Origin: Lachnotalea sp041821265
Lineage (GTDB): Bacteria > Bacillota > Clostridia > Lachnospirales > Lachnospiraceae
Assembly (NCBI GenBank): GCA_041821265.1
Contig: JBGUEQ010000015.1
Location: forward strand, 1 to 64,000
Length of the DNA stretch: 64,000 nucleotides
Direction: 5' to 3'
The number at the start of each line of letters is the position of its first letter. The stretch's first letter is position 1. This document shows positions 51,208 to 59,080 of the stretch, one piece after another. The notes beneath the pieces were generated by a model. It ran no database searches and had not been told where the DNA came from. It worked only from the letters and a program-made list of their open reading frames with translations. A program made the position numbers and the translations under genes.

Positions 51208-52377
51208 TTAGTATATCCCACTACTTTTGATTTTACAAGTAATAACGTCTACAACAGCCTTAGAAGCATGTCCATCATCAAAGTAATGAATTTCATCCAC
51301 ATAGCGTTCACATCGTTCTAAATAATCGGTATAATCAAAATTTTCGATATTATGAATCAATTCATCATTGTTAAAACTTAACGAAAATGGTAGTTCTTCT
51401 AACGAAAAATAATAATCTTTGGTACGTTTCATTTCTTCATAATCTTCAGCATATAAAAATCCAGGTTTCTTTAGGATTGGGTAATCAAAAGCACATCCAG
51501 AATAATCTGTAATAATCATATCGGATGCTACTAATAGTTCTTGCATATTTTTATACTTGCTGGCATTTAGAATATGGTCAGTATAGGTGAAAATATCATC
51601 GTGGCTAGCAACGTTTGGATGAAGTCGAATTAAGATAGCAAAAGAATCCCCAAAACGATGCTTGAGTGCTTCTAAAACACGTTCACAATCGATATTATAC
51701 ATGTTAGTAGTTCGATTGTCTCGATAGGTAGGGGCATACATGATCAATTTCTTTGAAGAATCCAAATGATAATGTTCTAATACTTTCTTGCGAACGGGTG
51801 TAGGATCTTTGAAATATATGTCATTCTTAGGAATACCTTTTTCCAAAAGTTCACCTTGATACCAAAAAGAGGAGTGATATAAATCACTGCACCATTTACA
51901 GCAGGATAAGAATAAATCAATATGTTTGGAGTCAATCTTGGCGTAGGCTTTATATTCCTCGCTTAGAGCAGATTCACAATCCATCTCAACTTTCTTAAGT
52001 CCCGGTCCACCGTGCCAAGTTTGAATATAATATTGCTCTGGACGTTTTTTGAAATAGTATAACTTTCTCGTGTTGTCAACCCAGAATCCAGCAGTTGCCA
52101 TATGGTAGACAAAGGCTACCGTATTAGGCTTGACAGGCGTGATTTCATTCGGGAATAGATTTCCAACTTCGCCTGATACCCATATTAGTTTGTAAGAGAG
52201 ATTGGAATCTATGATTTCCTGTGCGATAAACTTAGGATTATCACCATATCCCCCACCATTAAAATTACTAAATACAATTTTGTCTGGTTGAATCTTACAA
52301 TGCGTAAAAATATTCCAAGCGAAATGAATTAATTTCTTGTGAAAAAATAAATATATTTTAATTAGCGTTTGTTTCAT
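51208..52377 (-). CDS. CDP-glycerol glycerophosphotransferase family protein (TagB/TagF-like)
   Basis: 389 residues, GT-B-like fold. Family motifs are Y-I-Q-T-W-H-G-G-P (near 115), Y-A-P-T-Y-R-D-N (near 213), the I-R-L-H-P-N motif (near 253), and I-T-D-Y-S-G-C-A-F-D-Y (near 290). It transfers an alcohol-phosphate from a CDP donor to a glycan or teichoic-acid primer at the inner membrane. With a CTP:phospho-alcohol transferase in the same operon, its donor may be CDP-ethanolamine, CDP-serinol or CDP-glycerol. First gene of the minus-strand operon. TAGGAG precedes the start. Confidence 0.88.
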   Translation of the reverse strand: MKQTLIKIYLFFHKKLIHFAWNIFTHCKIQPDKIVFSNFNGGGYGDNPKFIAQEIIDSNLSYKLIWVSGEVGNLFPNEITPVKPNTVAFVYHMATAGFWVDNTRKLYYFKKRPEQYYIQTWHGGPGLKKVEMDCESALSEEYKAYAKIDSKHIDLFLSCCKWCSDLYHSSFWYQGELLEKGIPKNDIYFKDPTPVRKKVLEHYHLDSSKKLIMYAPTYRDNRTTNMYNIDCERVLEALKHRFGDSFAILIRLHPNVASHDDIFTYTDHILNASKYKNMQELLVASDMIITDYSGCAFDYPILKKPGFLYAEDYEEMKRTKDYYFSLEELPFSLSFNNDELIHNIENFDYTDYLERCERYVDEIHYFDDGHASKAVVDVITCKIKSSGIY

Positions 52378-52442
52378 TCTTAACTCCTATATTGTCCTAG
52401 ATTACTTATGGTAATAACTTAGAGCTGTATTAGGTACAAACT

Positions 52443-52526
52443 ATTTTTTAAATAAGAAAGTTCTTAGCATTACCAATTTAATTAAAATGGAACTAAGTGC
52501 CAAAAGACAGACACTTTATTTTATAG
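52443..52526 (+). repeat. Family B repeat, degenerate copy
   Basis: TTTTTTAAATAAGAAAGTTC at the left, AAGTGCCAAAA in the middle, and CAGACACTTTATTT at the right match the order of the other copies, with deletions. The rest of 52378-52719 holds only a promoter. Confidence 0.5.
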
Positions 52527-52605
52527 TATCATAAAAATAATGATTTTGCCATATGTTTACATAGGTAACCGCTAGATAGAAATAAGTAACAAAAAATTCA
52601 AAGAA

Positions 52606-52634
52606 TTGACTACTTGGAAGCGGCAAAATATTAT
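52606..52634 (+). promoter_or_regulatory. Promoter of the acyltransferase gene at 52720
   Basis: TTGACT, 17-base spacer, TATTAT, 85 bases before the start codon. Confidence 0.65.
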
Positions 52635-52719
52635 GTTACAATAACTAGTAGTAGAAACTATGGTAGGATCAAATTGTTACCAATAGTGAGGAAATATTTG
52701 AAGAGGAGTCATAGCTATA

Positions 52720-53733
52720 ATGAAAGAAAGAAACACATCTCTTGATGCAATGAAAGGATTCGCAATTCTTCTTGTCATGATAGGGCATGTTTTAGAATGG
52801 AATGAGATGACGGATCCCTATCTATATGCATTTATCGAGGCGGTTCAGATGCCTATATTTATAATGTTAAATGGTTATATTTGCGGTTTGAAATTACCAA
52901 TAACGAATTTTGGACAATGGAAAAATACGATAAGCAAAAGGGCAACAGCTTATGTAGTACCCTTTTTCATGTGGCTTTTGTTAAAACAGTGGGATGATAT
53001 CATAAGAGGGTTTAAGAATGCACTGTTTCAATTGGACAGAGCATTGTGGTTTTTGATGACGTTATTTATTCTCAATGTAATACTGTATACGGCGCAACTA
53101 TTGAGTAACAAGTTTAGGAAAAATGGAAAATTACAAGGCTTTATTGCGTTTGGTATTGCAGTTGGTATGCTTTCCACCATTTTTGTTGGACAGCTTATTT
53201 TAAAAAATAGATTTCTGAGTCCAATATTGACATTGAGGTACTTACCCGCATTTATCATAGGGTATTTAGTGAGTGCTTATAAAGAAGATATTGTAAAATT
53301 AGTTCATAAAAATCTACAATTAGTTGCTTTTGTAAGTAGTATAGTACTATTTATATATATGTGTGTGATAGTTGATACTCAAATACAAAAACCATTTGTT
53401 ATACTTGGAATTCAGATTTTTGAAGGATTAATTGGAAGTTATATTATTTTTTATATCTTTTTAAAAAGTAAGGAAAGCGTAATAAAAGAAAAACTAGCTA
53501 GGCTTGGGAAATATACTTTAGAAATATACGTGATTCATTTTCATTTTGCAAGAATCTTAAATAGAGGACATCTTGATTTTGGATTATATTCAATAAAAGG
53601 AATTCTATTTGTGATTGCATCTTTTGTTGCAATGAGTATCACAACAGCAGCGCTCATCTATATGGCAAAACAATCGCCGCTCACAAACTTTTTAATGTTT
53701 GGAAAACGAAGTAGTCAAAAAAGTAAGGGATAA
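52720..53733 (+). CDS. Membrane acyltransferase (acyltransferase 3 family)
   Basis: 337 residues with about ten hydrophobic segments. It opens with D-A-M-K-G-F-A-I-L-L-V-M-I-G-H, the typical N-terminus with the catalytic His of acyltransferase_3/fucose-4-O-acetylase-like proteins. Expected to O-acetylate an envelope glycan using acetyl-CoA from the cytosol. AGAGGAG lies about 12 bases before the ATG. Start of the + strand glycan block. Confidence 0.87.
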   Translation: MKERNTSLDAMKGFAILLVMIGHVLEWNEMTDPYLYAFIEAVQMPIFIMLNGYICGLKLPITNFGQWKNTISKRATAYVVPFFMWLLLKQWDDIIRGFKNALFQLDRALWFLMTLFILNVILYTAQLLSNKFRKNGKLQGFIAFGIAVGMLSTIFVGQLILKNRFLSPILTLRYLPAFIIGYLVSAYKEDIVKLVHKNLQLVAFVSSIVLFIYMCVIVDTQIQKPFVILGIQIFEGLIGSYIIFYIFLKSKESVIKEKLARLGKYTLEIYVIHFHFARILNRGHLDFGLYSIKGILFVIASFVAMSITTAALIYMAKQSPLTNFLMFGKRSSQKSKG

Positions 53734-53938
53734 ACTTCAACTATGTAAAATGGAGTAAGAAGATTTTAACTTAAAACAAATATTGAATAATCATGAAAAT
53801 GAACGCAAATCTTAAGAAAACATTAATTCATGAGGATGCAAGTTTACAAGCGTTGACGAATCACAACTAGCGTGATAAAATAAGAAAGATTTATTGTGTG
53901 ATAGTATGCATGTATTGCATTGAAAAGGGGTTAACAAG

Positions 53939-55030
53939 ATGATGATAATGCCAAATCGCCTTGATAGAGGCTTTTTTAAATACCAGCAGGAATTTGAAGA
54001 TAAAGCGTTAGAAGTACTTCGTTCAGGATGGTATGTTTTAGGAAATGAAGTGAAGAGTTTTGAAGCAGAATTTGCAGAATATATAGGTATTAAACATTGT
54101 GTTGGTCTGGCAAGCGGGTTGGATGCATTGTGGATAGCTTTTAAAATACTTGGGATTGGTGAAGGCGATGAAGTCATTGTTCAGGCTAATACATATATAG
54201 CAAGTGTAATGGGCATTACAATGAATGGGGCAACTCCGATATTTGTTGAACCAGATGAATACTATAATATAGATACATCTAAGATAGAAGAGAAGATTAC
54301 AGATAAGACAAAGGCTATTCTAGTCGTTCATTTATATGGTCAATCCTGTAAGATGGATGATGTAGTAGCGTTATCTAAGAAATATAATCTACGACTAGTG
54401 GAAGATTGTGCACAGTCGCATGGAGCCAAATATAATGGGCAAATGACAGGTACATTTGGAGATATTGGATGTTTTTCCTTTTATCCATCTAAGAATTTGG
54501 GAGCATTTGGCGATGCCGGAGCTATCGTTACCAACGATGCGCAAATAGCAGAAGATTTTAGAGTATATAGAAATTATGGAAGTGAGAAACGTTATTACAA
54601 TAAGGTTGTGGGTACCAATTCTAGGCTTGATGAGATTCAGGCAGGACTATTGCGTGTGCGTTTGTCTCATATGGATGAGCTTACACAAGAAAAGATTGCA
54701 ATTGCAAACAGATATAGTAGAGAATTGAACAACGCTAAGATTACACTTCCGACAGTTAGAGAAGGTGCGACCTCTATTTATCATCAGTACGTTATTAATT
54801 GTAGTGAGAGAGATGCGCTCATTTCATATTTAAGTGAAAAAGAAATTGGCACACTCATTCATTATCCAATACCACCACATTTAGCAGAAGCTTATGAATA
54901 TCTTGGATATCACAAAGGGGATTATCCTATCGCTGAAAACTATGCTAATACAGTATTGTCAATTCCAATGTACAATGGTATGACAGAAGAAGAGCAAACA
55001 TTTGTAATTGAAGCAATTAATAGATTTTAG
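53939..55030 (+). CDS. dTDP-3-keto-6-deoxyhexose aminotransferase (FdtB/QdtB-like)
   Basis: 363 residues, DegT/DnrJ/EryC1/StrS family. The PLP lysine is in F-Y-P-S-K-N-L-G near residue 180. D-C-A-Q-S-H-G is near 155. The N-terminal A-S-G-L-D-A-L is near 55. It transfers an amino group to C3 of dTDP-3-keto-6-deoxyhexose, giving Fuc3N or Qui3N. The matching ketoisomerase gene follows directly, which supports the sub-class. The start at 53939 follows AAGGGG by 8 bases. A dedicated N-acetyltransferase (FdtC/QdtC) is not adjacent. Confidence 0.87.
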   Translation: MMIMPNRLDRGFFKYQQEFEDKALEVLRSGWYVLGNEVKSFEAEFAEYIGIKHCVGLASGLDALWIAFKILGIGEGDEVIVQANTYIASVMGITMNGATPIFVEPDEYYNIDTSKIEEKITDKTKAILVVHLYGQSCKMDDVVALSKKYNLRLVEDCAQSHGAKYNGQMTGTFGDIGCFSFYPSKNLGAFGDAGAIVTNDAQIAEDFRVYRNYGSEKRYYNKVVGTNSRLDEIQAGLLRVRLSHMDELTQEKIAIANRYSRELNNAKITLPTVREGATSIYHQYVINCSERDALISYLSEKEIGTLIHYPIPPHLAEAYEYLGYHKGDYPIAENYANTVLSIPMYNGMTEEEQTFVIEAINRF

Positions 55031-55046
55031 CATGGGAGGATACTTA

Positions 55047-55466
55047 ATGAGTATACATGATCAATATAAGATTTTAGAGTTTAATGATTTGGGGGACGAA
55101 AGAGGAAAACTTGTTGTTGTAGAAGGCGTAAGCGATATTCCGTTTGATATAAAAAGAGTTTTTTATATTTATGGTTCCGATACAGATGTTATTAGAGGAC
55201 AACATGCGAACAAGAAAACAGAATTTGTGTTAATTAATGTGAGCGGAACTTCTAAGGTAAAAATAGACAATGGTGTGGAAACAGAAATAATAGAATTAAA
55301 CAGACCACGTATGGGATTATATCTTCCAATTAACTTGTGGAAAGATATGTATGATTTTTCAGAAGATTCGGTGTTACTTGTATTAGCAAGTGAGCACTAT
55401 GATGCTTCAGAATATATTCGCGATTATGAACAGTTTGTTAAGGAAGTAGGAGCTTTACATGAGTAG
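55047..55466 (+). CDS. dTDP-4-keto-6-deoxyhexose 3,4-ketoisomerase (FdtA/QdtA-like cupin)
   Basis: 139 residues, a single cupin barrel of the WxcM/FdtA type. F-Y-I-Y-G-S near 45, R-G-Q-H-A-N-K near 60 (catalytic His), and the R-P-x-M-G-L-Y-L-P segment near 90 are the family's active-site strands. Shifts the keto group from C4 to C3 for the aminotransferase upstream. Start ATG 55047 follows GGGAGG; upstream in-frame codons overlap the previous gene. Whether the product is the galacto or gluco form cannot be told. Confidence 0.85.
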   Translation: MSIHDQYKILEFNDLGDERGKLVVVEGVSDIPFDIKRVFYIYGSDTDVIRGQHANKKTEFVLINVSGTSKVKIDNGVETEIIELNRPRMGLYLPINLWKDMYDFSEDSVLLVLASEHYDASEYIRDYEQFVKEVGALHE

Positions 55467-56403
55467 ATTATCAATTATAGTGCCGGTATATTACAATGCT
55501 GACACGATTATGCTTTTATATAAAGATTTAAAGGCGAAGATATTGGAGCAATTAGGGGATTATGAGATCATATTTGTGGATGATGGATCTGAGGATAATT
55601 CATGGGAAGTCATGAATCAGATTAAATCGTTAGACCAGAATGTGAAATTAGTAAAATTGTCTAAGAACTATGGTGAACATGCCGCGGTTTTAGCAGGGCT
55701 GATGCATTGCACAGGAGATTGTGCGGTAGTAAAACAAGCGGATTTGGTAGAGCCACCAGAACTTATCTTAGAGATGAAAGAAAGCTGGGAAAAAGGCAAC
55801 AAAGTAGTACTAGCAGTAAGGGCAGATCGAGATGATAGCTTTATCGAGAAGATGTTTGCTAATATGTATTATGCAATTGTTCGCAAATTTATTATGGAAT
55901 CAATGCCTAAGGGTGGATTTGATTGTTATCTTATAGATAGACAAGTTATCGAAGTGCTTCGTTTATTAGACGAGAAGAACTCGGCATTAACGTTACAGGT
56001 ACTTTGGGTAGGATTTAAGAGAGACATGATATATTTTCATAGAGGAGCTAGAGAAGTCGGTGAATCAAAATGGACCTTATCGAAGAAGATTAAGCTCGTA
56101 TTAGACTCGATGATGAGTTTTTCTTATTTTCCAGTTCGATTTATGTCAGGCATAGGAGTTACTTTTTTTAGTGCATCAGTTATATGGGCACTTGTGATTG
56201 TATTCCAACGATTATTTACGAATGTGCAAGTTGAAGGCTGGACTTCATTGATGGCAATGATGTTATGCTCATCGGGACTGATCATGTTGATGCTCGGAAT
56301 CTTAGGTGAATATGTGTGGAGAGCATTGGATTCTTCTAGAAACAGACCGCCATATATTGTAGATGAAGTAGTAGGAGATGTGAAAGAGGAACATGAGTCT
56401 TGA
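55459..56403 (+). CDS. Polyprenyl-phosphate glycosyltransferase (GT2, GtrB/ArnC/DPM1-like)
   Basis: 314 residues. N-terminal GT-A domain with I-V-P-V-Y-Y-N, V-D-D-G-S near residue 42, and K-Q-A-D-L near 93 in place of the usual D-A-D-L. Two C-terminal transmembrane segments (about 230-255 and 265-290). Transfers a sugar from an NDP donor to undecaprenyl phosphate at the inner leaflet. It overlaps the ketoisomerase gene by eight bases and is followed by a GtrA-like flippase, the standard pair for periplasmic-side decoration. The sugar may be the amino-deoxyhexose made by the preceding genes. Confidence 0.88.
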   Translation: MSRLSIIVPVYYNADTIMLLYKDLKAKILEQLGDYEIIFVDDGSEDNSWEVMNQIKSLDQNVKLVKLSKNYGEHAAVLAGLMHCTGDCAVVKQADLVEPPELILEMKESWEKGNKVVLAVRADRDDSFIEKMFANMYYAIVRKFIMESMPKGGFDCYLIDRQVIEVLRLLDEKNSALTLQVLWVGFKRDMIYFHRGAREVGESKWTLSKKIKLVLDSMMSFSYFPVRFMSGIGVTFFSASVIWALVIVFQRLFTNVQVEGWTSLMAMMLCSSGLIMLMLGILGEYVWRALDSSRNRPPYIVDEVVGDVKEEHES

Positions 56404-56440
56404 TAGACTCATGTTTTTGTCACTATAAAGGAGTTAATGT

Positions 56441-56929
56441 ATGTTAAATAAAATTTGGGATTTTATAGAGCATCTTGCACATTACATAGTTTTTACTTTT
56501 GCAAAGTTAATTGGAATTCAGATAAAAGAAGAAAAATGGAATGGCTTTATGCAGTTTATTAAGTTCGGGATGGTGGGCGTTTCCAATACGTTTATTACCA
56601 TTGTTGTGAATGCGCTTCTTGTATCAGCAGGTATTCACTATCAAGTAAGTTACTTTGTAGGTTATTTAGCAGGAATCATAAATGCTTTTTATTGGAATAA
56701 CAAATATGTATTTAAGGAAAAAGAAGGCGAAGAACGCTCGATTATGGTGGCATTTATTAAATGTGTAATGTCTTATGCAGGTGGATATGTTTGCTCTTGC
56801 GTTTTACTATTCTTATTTGTAAAGATACTTGGATTATCATCGTATTTCGCACCGATTTTAATTCTTTTCGTAACAATACCCCTTAATTATGTATTGAATA
56901 AGAAATGGGCATTTAAGGCACAGGTATAA
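56441..56929 (+). CDS. GtrA-family membrane protein (putative lipid-linked sugar flippase)
   Basis: 162 residues with four transmembrane segments (about 43-65, 72-92, 108-130, 137-155). F-I-K-F-G-M-V-G-V-S-N-T begins the GtrA domain, and the C-terminal L-N-Y-V-L-N-K-K-W-A-F is characteristic. Thought to move undecaprenyl-phosphate sugar across the membrane. Follows the GtrB-like gene by 37 bases. AGGAG precedes the ATG. Confidence 0.88.
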   Translation: MLNKIWDFIEHLAHYIVFTFAKLIGIQIKEEKWNGFMQFIKFGMVGVSNTFITIVVNALLVSAGIHYQVSYFVGYLAGIINAFYWNNKYVFKEKEGEERSIMVAFIKCVMSYAGGYVCSCVLLFLFVKILGLSSYFAPILILFVTIPLNYVLNKKWAFKAQV

Positions 56930-56949
56930 GGGAGTAAGGGGAGCAAAAT

Positions 56950-57006
56950 TGTGAAGAATTATCTTCACATCTATCAAGGTGCGTGCTGATGCCGCACGAA
57001 TGGAGG
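56950..57006 (+). other. Two-hairpin leader element D, copy 4 (acyltransferase leader)
   Basis: The best preserved copy: a perfect 8-bp stem TGTGAAGA-ATTA-TCTTCACA, linker TCTATCAAG, second stem GTGCG/CGCAC, then AATGGAGGG as ribosome binding site 3 bases before the ATG region. It lies between gtrA and the acyltransferase gene. Confidence 0.75.
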
Positions 57007-57009
57007 GTT

Positions 57010-58053
57010 ATGAACAGACAAAACAATCGTAATTATTCTATTGAATTTTGGCGATTTATATTTATAGGTGCTATTTGTATTATGCATTTTAGCAACTCAT
57101 ATTTTGGTGTATCACCTTATTTTGATGATGCATATGTAGCAACTGAATTTTTCTTTATTGTTTCAGGCTATTTATTAATGAAGAGTTTTAATAAGAATAA
57201 GAAAAACAAAATATGTGCTTGGAAGTTTACTATAAATAAAGTACTCAGGCTTTATCCTTATTATATTCTTTCCTTTATAGCAATATTTATTTTTGTTATG
57301 ATTAATGATAAGGCTAGTATTATGGATTGGATTATCAATCTGGGTGGCTCAGTGTGGGAACTTTTGTTTTTACAAATATCAGGGCTTAAATGTTTTACAT
57401 TATTTAATTATCCAACGTGGTATATATCCGCCATGCTGATTGTTGGATATTTAATATATGCATTATTAGAGTTATTTGAAGAAACATGCATTAAGATTAT
57501 TATGCCCGTTGCGATTCTTGTTATTTATTGTTTTTTTTCAAGGGAATCAGGTAGTATTGATGTGTGGGGTGGCTCAACGATTCTTGGTGTATCGGATGCA
57601 CTCATGAGAGCCTTTGCAGGGATGAGTTTAGGTGCTATCTGTTATTGGGCTAGTGATGCTTTGAAACAAATGCAATTGAATAAAAGGATAAAAATAATCC
57701 TTAGTATAGTGGAGCTGTTAGTATTTAGCTTAGCGCTGGGTCTTATGTCTCAAGCAGGGCATACGCAGCTGGATTTTTATATTATAGGGTTACTGGCAGT
57801 GGCTGTAACAGTATCGTTTTCTGAACAGACTTTTTTGTACAGGCTATTTGATTCTTCTTTCTTTTCATGGATTGGTAAAATAAGCTATCCTTTGTTTTTG
57901 AATCAGATATTTGTTATAAATATAATGGGAGTAGCCTTTGTGGGATTGGGATACACGAGTGGTATTATAGTTTTTTTGTTGCTTCTTGTATTAGTGTCAT
58001 TCATAGAGATTGCTATAGTAGAAGGTATGAAAAAGATTTTTAGAAAATATTAA
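57010..58053 (+). CDS. Membrane acyltransferase (acyltransferase 3 family)
   Basis: 347 residues, about ten transmembrane segments. N-terminus S-I-E-F-W-R-F-I-F-I-G-A-I-C-I-M-H with the family His, then E-F-F-F-I-V-S-G-Y. It probably acylates the surface glycan or a wall polymer. The ATG at 57010 follows GGAGGG from the leader element. It is a distant paralogue of the gene at 52720. Ends 65 bases before a hairpin terminator. Confidence 0.85.
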   Translation: MNRQNNRNYSIEFWRFIFIGAICIMHFSNSYFGVSPYFDDAYVATEFFFIVSGYLLMKSFNKNKKNKICAWKFTINKVLRLYPYYILSFIAIFIFVMINDKASIMDWIINLGGSVWELLFLQISGLKCFTLFNYPTWYISAMLIVGYLIYALLELFEETCIKIIMPVAILVIYCFFSRESGSIDVWGGSTILGVSDALMRAFAGMSLGAICYWASDALKQMQLNKRIKIILSIVELLVFSLALGLMSQAGHTQLDFYIIGLLAVAVTVSFSEQTFLYRLFDSSFFSWIGKISYPLFLNQIFVINIMGVAFVGLGYTSGIIVFLLLLVLVSFIEIAIVEGMKKIFRKY

Positions 58054-58117
58054 ATCATATAAATAATGTAGTCTTTATTATCAGCATACGAATTAGTTTA
58101 CTGAAAAAATATAAAAC

Positions 58118-58152
58118 AAAGGCCTATCCATTCTAAAGTGGACAGGTCTTTA
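58118..58152 (+). terminator. Terminator of the amino-sugar/GtrB operon
   Basis: AAAGGCCTATCCA pairs with TGGACAGGTCTTT (two G-U pairs) across an 8-base loop, with T-rich sequence after it. Confidence 0.7.
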
Positions 58153-58264
58153 TTCGTTTCTATTATGAATAAATAATTGTAAGCGTCAACTTAAGCAGGC
58201 CTTAGTCATCGTAGCCGTTATAATGAATTCAAAGATTATTATATATAAGGTAAAACATGCTGCT

Positions 58265-58798
58265 TTAAAGAGATAAAAATAATTCATAAAAGGTTTGTGG
58301 ATAGCCACAGATAGGGCATATTTCAGGGGCGCATAATCCACTCATAATATTTCCACATCCTAAACAAACCCACGTTCTTTCATCTTTTTTACAATATAAT
58401 TCATTATTTTTTAAATCAGCTGCAGTTATTTTTGTCAAAAAAGAGTGATTTAATTTTATATTACTAATACCATTGAACAAGGAGGATATATCTGTATAAC
58501 CTTCTTGCAATGCGATTTGAGAATATTCTAAATAAATATTTTTTTGAGCATATCGTTCATCTTCAGAAGACTCTAAGAGGTTCTCATATGATGTAGTATT
58601 TCCCCCATTCAATAGTCGTCTTAATCGGTTAGCAATAAATCTGTTATTTCTTGAAACAGTACTAAATATATCGCTAATTCTCAATTGATTTTCATTGCCA
58701 GCTTGTATTCCGAATATATTGTTTTTAGAACTTGTTTCTAATTCATTTTTATATGCAATTTGCAAATTAATAAGGGTTTGACTTTGCTGAAAATCCAA
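58265..58798 (-). CDS. Degenerate rubrerythrin with C-terminal rubredoxin domain
   Basis: 177 residues. The central helix E-R-Y-A-Q-K-N-I-Y-L-E-Y and the C-terminal rubredoxin site (C145-x-x-C148 and C161-x-x-C164) are clearly rubrerythrin-like. The ferritin-like domain is altered: the usual E-x-x-H after the second helix reads K-L-N-H-S-F, and the N-terminal region lacks the expected Glu ligands. The di-iron centre is therefore probably lost or incomplete, and peroxidase activity is doubtful. The start is TTG 58798, with AGGAG on the minus strand about 6 bases upstream. It may be an electron-transfer or structural variant. Single gene. Confidence 0.65.
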   Translation of the reverse strand: MDFQQSQTLINLQIAYKNELETSSKNNIFGIQAGNENQLRISDIFSTVSRNNRFIANRLRRLLNGGNTTSYENLLESSEDERYAQKNIYLEYSQIALQEGYTDISSLFNGISNIKLNHSFLTKITAADLKNNELYCKKDERTWVCLGCGNIMSGLCAPEICPICGYPQTFYELFLSL

Positions 58799-58973
58799 AA
58801 TTCTCCTTTTAAATAATTATTCTTAGTTGTTTTATATATAGTATGAAATGCTATATATATTTATGTTTATAAATTAAATATTGTATATGTTGAACAATTT
58901 GGTTTTCATGCAAATGGTAGATTTACTTCGTAGGACATAAACTATTCTGATTAAGTGAAAAAAAGAAATAAAA

Positions 58974-59009
58974 AGACACCACAATGAAAGTAGTTACGTT
59001 GTGGTGTCT
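58974..59009. terminator. Bidirectional hairpin terminator
   Basis: AGACACCACAA pairs perfectly with TTGTGGTGTCT, with A-rich sequence on the left. It mainly serves the minus-strand GT39 gene. No gene is seen in 58799-59080. Confidence 0.75.
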
Positions 59010-59080
59010 CTAATAGGGGGATTGCAAATTAACGCTTATAAATAATGAAAATTTGAATAGTTACAATTGAATATATGATG

